33,016 nucleotides of DNA from Haplomitrium mnioides (lineage: Eukaryota; Marchantiophyta; Haplomitriopsida; Calobryales), in assembly GCA_049999725.1 (NCBI GenBank), contig JBNGIS010002240.1:1-33016 (forward strand), read 5' to 3'. Under the pieces are notes generated by a model. The model was given only the letters and a program-made list of their open reading frames with translations, was not told the DNA's origin and did no database searches. Both the position numbers and the translations under genes were made by a program. Shown piece after piece: positions 29,018-33,016 of the stretch (position 1 is its first letter; each line of letters opens with the position of its first letter).

Positions 29018-30124
29018 CACAAGGGTTTGTCAATTTGGAGAATCCAAGGCAAGTATCCAAGCTGAAGAAGGCTTTGTATGGATTAAAGCAAGTGCCTAGA
29101 GCATGGTCTACCAAGATAGGAGAATATCTTGTGACAGTGGGGTTCAAGGTTTCTGATGCAAACTATTCGATGTACGTCAGAAGAACAGAGAAAGGTACCA
29201 TGCTGATACTCATCTATGTGGATGATCTTATAATGACTGGAGATAGCATGCAGGACATAACAGAGGTGAAGCTGTTACTGCATCACAAATTTGAGATGAA
29301 AGATCTTGGAGAGATAAGATATTTTCTTGGCATTGAGGTCATTAATGAGGAGAAAGGCATATGGATGATACAAAGGCAGTATGCTCTGGACATGCTAGCC
29401 AAGTATGGGATGACAGGTTGCAAACCAATTGCAACACCTTTGGATCAGAACTCTAAGCTGAGTGATCACGAAGGAGAGAAGATTGAAGATCCCACACGAT
29501 ATCGGAAGATGGTAGGGAGTTTGATCTATATAACCATCACAAGACTAGACTTGAGTTATGCAGTGGGCTTGGTAAGCCAATTCATGCAAAGTCCACGGAA
29601 GCCACACCTAGATGCAGTGCGTCGTATTCTTCGATATGTAAAGTCTACAGTTCAGTATGGGTTGTTTTATGAGAGTGGCAGGGACTGTCAATTTTCTGGA
29701 TATACTGATGCAGATTGGGCTGGAAGCTCAAGTGATAGAAGATCCACAAGTGGGTATGTTTTTTTCTTTTGGTAGCGTTGGGATAGCTTGGAGCAGCAAG
29801 AAGCAACCAACGGTTGCATTATCAAGCACAGAGGCAGAGTATGGAGGAGCAGCCATGGCTACTTGTGAAGTGGCATGGTTACTAAAATTGTTACATGATC
29901 TTGGAGTGAGTGTGAATCAACCTGTGGATGTTTACTATGATAACATCAGTAGCATTCAACTGGCAAACAATCCAGTCTTCCATGCACGCTCAAAACATAT
30001 TGAGGTGCACTATCATTTTCTGAGAGAGAAGGTGTTAGCCAGGATGGTGGATCTGAAGTATATCAGCACTGAAGATCAGGTGGCTGATATTTTTACAAAA
30101 TCATTGGGGGCAGAAAAGTTATAG
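29018..30124 (+). pseudogene. Copia-1 reverse transcriptase C-terminal part and RNase H
   Basis: The frame has shifted relative to 28553-29017. Blocks: Q-G-F-V, L-K-K-A-L-Y-G-L-K-Q, the catalytic Y-V-D-D at 29215-29226, M-K-D-L-G-E-I-R-Y-F-L-G-I-E, Y-R-x-M-V-G-S-L-I-Y, and then RNase H with D-A-D-W-A-G, S-T-S-G-Y-V. A one-base change in the T run near 29758-29772 shifts the frame again. RNase H goes on in S-K-K-Q-P-T-V-A-L-S-S-T-E-A-E-Y, then the Asp of Y-D-N-I-S, the R-S-K-H-I-E block and the D-I-F-T-K end. It closes at a TAG at 30122-30124, 47 bases before the right LTR. Confidence 0.96.
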
Positions 30125-30156
30125 AAGTTCAGAGGACAACTTGGTGTACATGCGTT

Positions 30157-30171
30157 GAGCTCGAGGGGGAG
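30157..30171 (+). other. Copia-1 polypurine tract
   Basis: GAGCTCGAGGGGGAG stands directly before the TG of the right LTR. Such a G/A-rich tract primes plus-strand DNA synthesis. Confidence 0.88.
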
Positions 30172-30518
30172 TGTTGAGAATTCGAGCTCTGTTAAGTTAC
30201 CTAGTGAATTTAGACCACGATAGTCTAAATTCAGATAGGACCAAATACCATTTTTTCCTATCCTCATTTTTGTCTTATTCTATTTTGTCTTCTAGTATTG
30301 ACATCTATTTTGTCCTCTAGTGCGAGCCCTAATTCGTTGGGCCTAGTTTTCTGTGTATATAAGGGAGAGAGGGGGCTATTGCCCTTCATTCTGTGCTTCC
30401 CTATTGTTGTTGAGGATCTCTCCTGCTCCTCCCTGTTGTATGCTTGATGCAGGTGTAATAAAGTGTTGCTAGCACTGTTATATTGGCTCCAGATTGCTCT
30501 CTCTTTGATTTCTTCACA
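30172..30518 (+). repeat. Copia-1 3' LTR
   Basis: 347 bp, the same length as the left LTR, with 13 substitutions and no indel between them. TATATAA is at 30356-30362 and AATAAA at 30457-30462. Confidence 0.97.
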
Positions 30519-30523
30519 CTAAC
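30519..30523. repeat. 5-bp target site duplication of Copia-1, right copy
   Basis: CTAAC, identical to 25309-25313. Confidence 0.95.
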
Positions 30524-31099
30524 ATTCTAAAGTCATTCTATTATCTCAATTCTAGGCCTATAGTAAACAAAAGGATTCAAAAAGAGGACTCGACTTTTTT
30601 TCCAAATCATTCCGAAAGTAGTAAACGTTACCAAGGCTTGGGAGTTGAAGTTTACAATAGAGGAATTTTAAATTCAATAAGAGCTAGAACTAGATTAAAC
30701 CCAATCAAGTGTTTCCTCTATTTATGGTTTCCAACCTATCTACACTCACTATCCACCCTTCTTTACCAAAGGGTGATTCAAGTAAATATGTGAATATTGA
30801 ATACATTTGGTTAAGAGTGATATTACGATCTTTCTTACATTTTCTACCACAAGGAGCCTATGTGTTGTATACACCCCCAAAGTACCGAGCTTTGAGAACT
30901 AAGAGAAGAGCACCAAGAATAACTCTAAAGACAAAATAAGGAAAGTATCTACAACCTCTCTACTAGGACAGACATCCCAACCTATAGAGTAAGCATTTCT
31001 ATTAGAAATCCTAGTCTATAATGATGTGTGACTTGATCACTTTTTTTATTTCATGGATTTTTGCTACTGCTCCAACTCCTTAATCCTTCACGACAACCG
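30524..31099. other. No recognisable feature
   Basis: The sequence that Copia-1 entered goes on here. It has only short open stretches, such as 30709-30939, with no familiar motif, and nothing else stands out. Confidence 0.45.
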
Positions 31100-31400
31100 C
31101 AATTTGTTTGACGTGTTGAATGCTAGGCCCATTAGCTCATGCAACTAAGATGAAGAATATGGAAACACAAGATGTACAAGTATGTGCAATGAGTCATCAA
31201 GCTCTTCTTCTTCTTCTTCTCTTCTCTCTCTTCAATGTCTCAATCTCATAATAGTAATAATATACATTGGTAATAGGAATGTAAGGTAATATGCTAATCA
31301 TGTAGGATTAGCACTAGCCTTAATCCTAATCATAGAGTCTAATCATGGTGAAGAACTAATGCTATATTAGCCTAATCATCCAACTAAATGCATTATAATA
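31100..31400 (-). mobile_element. Copia-2 3' LTR (left end approximate)
   Basis: On the minus strand a polypurine tract (31401-31412) is followed directly by TATTATAATGCATTTAG. That is where a 3' LTR should begin, with TA in place of the usual TG. A GAA-rich microsatellite (CTT-rich on the plus strand, 31203-31230) lies inside. The far end is not fixed because the 5' LTR is not in the window. Confidence 0.55.
31203..31230. repeat. CTT/CT-rich microsatellite
   Basis: About six CTT units followed by CT units, inside the presumed Copia-2 LTR. Confidence 0.85.
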
Positions 31401-31412
31401 CTCCCCCTTGGT
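31401..31412 (-). other. Copia-2 polypurine tract
   Basis: On the minus strand AACCAAGGGGGAG (read 31413 to 31401) stands about 360 bases downstream of the last pol codons. Its form is much like that of Copia-1. Confidence 0.7.
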
Positions 31413-31768
31413 TAAAACATGGGGAATGTTGTAACCACATGTAAGATAGATATGAAACCTATGATCAAAACCACCAACACTCCAAAATAAATCCAATGAA
31501 ATATAAAGATGTTGCCTTATTAAAACCCTCTCATACTCCAACGAGTGAAAGAGTACAACGACCATTTATAAATGGATATAGAAGTCATATAGTGACCAAA
31601 TAGAGAGAAGTAGTAATAAGAAAATTGGTTATAAACCAAATAGATAATCTGAAAATAATGATCATATGAAGCTTGAAAAAGATGCCATGAGCAGAAAATA
31701 GATTATAAAGATATATCAGAGATAAAAATAATGATGTCGACAAGATAATAAAAGAATAGTCAACGAAG
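31413..31768 (-). other. Copia-2 3' untranslated stretch
   Basis: AT-rich and without a long open frame. It lies between the end of pol and the polypurine tract. Nothing else is recognised. Confidence 0.5.
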
Positions 31769-32866
31769 TTATGACAATAAAGTTGATAATCTATATAAAC
31801 TAAATAGATGACAAAAATATTGATGCAATGTCAGAGGTAAAGCCTTAGTGAATATATTGGCAACATTCTCCTTACTAGAGATAACTTGTACAGAAAGAGT
31901 ATCATCATGCTGCTCATGAGTGAAGAAAAACTTTGGAGCGATGTGTTTTATGCGGTCTTCTTTAATAAAGCCTTGTGAGATCTGTTGTAGACATGCCAAG
32001 TTATCTTCAAAAACAACAGTAGGGTCATATATACAAGGCAAACCACAATGTAGATAAACATGATCAAACATCCTTCGTAGGTATATGCACTCCCTACTAG
32101 CCTCATACAGAGCAATAATCTTTGCATGGTTTGAGGATGTACAAGTCAAAGTTTTCTTTGTACTTGTCCATGATATAGTTGTAGAGCCATATAGGAAGGA
32201 ATACATAACCAGTTTGGGATTTAGCATCATCATGATCCAAAAGGTATCCCGCATCCACATAGCTAGTAAGGATTTGATCAATATTATTTGGGAAAAATAG
32301 TCCCATGTCAATTGTGCCTTGTAAGTATATGAAAATACGATTGATACCACTCCAATGCCTTATAGTAGGTTGTGAGCTATGTCTTGCAAGCAAGTTCACG
32401 GCAAAAGAAATATCAAGACGTGTTTGATTAGCAAGATATATAAGAGCTCCTATAGCGGAGAGATATGGTATCTCAGATCCAAGGACTGGCTCTATGTTTT
32501 TCTGTTTTTGGAAAATATCTGTCTCTGTCCAGTGAAATTATCTTCATAGGTGATATGACTAGATGAGATTTATCCATATTGAATTGTTTAAGGATTTTCT
32601 TAGTATAAGTACTCTAATGCATTAATATGCCATCATCGAGATACTCAAATTGTAATCCTAAACAATACTTGGTCTTACTAATATCTTTCATAATAAAAAT
32701 CTTCTTAAACATAGAAATAGTTTGCTCAAGTAAGGATTGGTGACCAAAAAAGTGTATATCATCAATATATAATGCGACAATTATAAATTATTTGTCAACA
32801 TTCTTGATGAATAAACTTGGTGCAATGTCATCAAAGTGAAAACCATGGCCATCATCTCCTCATAAC
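31769..32866 (-). pseudogene. Copia-2 reverse transcriptase C-terminus and RNase H
   Basis: Minus strand, in order: F-I-I-V-A-L-Y-I-D-D with the catalytic Asp pair (near 32757-32768; Ile in place of Val), S-K-T-K-Y-C-L-G-L-Q-F-E-Y, and P-Y-L-S-A-I-G-A-L-I-Y-L-A-N with N-L-L-A-R-H-S-S near 32400-32480. RNase H follows: Y-V-D-A-G-Y-L, S-Q-T-G-Y-V-F, then in another frame S-T-K-K-T-L, S-S-N-H-A-K-I-I-A-L-Y-E-A-S-R-E-C, F-E-D-N-L-A-C, I-K-H-I-A-P-K-F-F, N-I-F-T-K-A-L. Several frameshifts and stops are needed. It belongs to a different copia family from Copia-1, whose matching blocks differ. The 5' part is lost at about 32866, where the repeat at 32864-33016 begins. Confidence 0.9.
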
Positions 32867-33016
32867 AACCTCTACTTTGAACCACAAACCACTACTGAGT
32901 TCCTATTTCACTTGGCAGTTGGAAATTTTTTTTCAAAGATTTGTCATTTAAAAATATCAAATTTAAGATTAAAATCTTCTTTTCGAAAAAAAATTGTTTT
33001 TATAAACAAAAAATGC
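32864..33016 (-). repeat. Inverted dispersed repeat, copy 2
   Basis: The reverse complement of this stretch matches 11063-11217, with the same blocks (TTCGAAAAGAAGATTT, AAATTTGAT, CCAAGTGAAA, GAACTCAGTAG, GTTCAAAGTAG). It runs off the right edge of the window, so its full length is unknown. Confidence 0.8.

Larger units (their letters stand above)
25314..30518 (+). mobile_element. Copia-1, complete Ty1/copia LTR retrotransposon
   Basis: It is 5,205 bp long, with two 347-bp LTRs, CTAAC target duplications, a primer site directly after the left LTR and a polypurine tract directly before the right LTR. Order of domains is gag, protease, integrase, reverse transcriptase, RNase H: integrase before reverse transcriptase defines Ty1/copia. 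The LTRs differ at 13 of 347 positions (10 transitions, 3 transversions by my count), so they are about 96% identical. Gag-pol is one frame in principle. It is broken by seven in-frame stops (26783, 27398, 27566, 27668, 28232, 28499, 29009), a deletion with frameshift near 29018-29038, and a one-base frameshift near 29770. This copy cannot make its own proteins but may still be mobilised by others, since its LTRs, primer site and polypurine tract look intact. Confidence 0.97.

Noticed and set aside
32889-32898. CACTACTGAG at the repeat's end as a CACTA transposon terminus.
   Set aside because: Copy 1 has CCCTACTGAG instead, and the match between copies runs on about 25 bases beyond this point, so it is not the border.
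1-33016. tRNA, rRNA, CRISPR arrays, riboswitches, bacterial promoters.
   Set aside because: None seen on reading both strands. The primer-site match to initiator Met tRNA at 25661 is only 12 bases and belongs to Copia-1.

Overview
This window looks like repeat-rich nuclear DNA of a land plant. I see no intact host gene, no tRNA or rRNA gene, no CRISPR and no bacterial-style operon. Almost everything recognisable is a plant transposable element: Ty3/gypsy elements including a chromodomain chromovirus, two Ty1/copia elements (one with an initiator-Met primer site) and a CACTA TNP2 transposase. Nearly all are decayed and nested in one another. The layout suits a large, slowly purged genome, but the species cannot be told from what I can see.

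Layout. 1-9752: the 5' part of a minus-strand Ty3/gypsy element, called Gypsy-1 here. It has a 5' LTR of about 3.46 kb (6295-9752), a primer site, gag with up to three zinc knuckles, protease, reverse transcriptase, RNase H and integrase. Its integrase is split by a 1,168-bp insertion (48-1215), probably a solo LTR, flanked by a 4-bp duplication. The rest of Gypsy-1 lies left of the window. 9753-10326: a plus-strand pseudogene resembling the C-terminal half of a beta-class DNA N6/N4 methyltransferase, cut by Gypsy-1. It is followed by a poly(A) signal, a 36-37 bp minisatellite and an AT-rich segment. Part of that segment returns inverted at the right edge of the window. 11205-12420: the decayed 3' end of a chromovirus with its 3' LTR. 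13220-20110: remnants of an unrecognised protein gene, interrupted by a 3,330-bp solo LTR (15093-18422) related to the Gypsy-1 LTR and flanked by a perfect 5-bp duplication.

20930-22000: a minus-strand CACTA (En/Spm) TNP2 transposase remnant. 22001-25308: mostly featureless, with a long GA microsatellite and one weak coding-like stretch. 25314-30518: a structurally complete Ty1/copia element (Copia-1) with 347-bp LTRs that differ at 13 sites, perfect CTAAC duplications, an initiator-Met primer site and a polypurine tract. It is dead: seven in-frame stops, two frameshifts and a deletion in reverse transcriptase. 31100-32866: the 3' half of a second, minus-strand copia element (Copia-2). 32864-33016: the inverted copy of the repeat at 11063-11217.

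Order of events, from nesting: the methyltransferase-like sequence is older than Gypsy-1, and Gypsy-1 is older than the insertion in its integrase. The unrecognised gene is older than the solo LTR inside it. Copia-1 is probably among the youngest events. The item most worth following is the methyltransferase-like remnant and the repeated 3' sequence next to it, which may be parts of an unrecognised mobile element.
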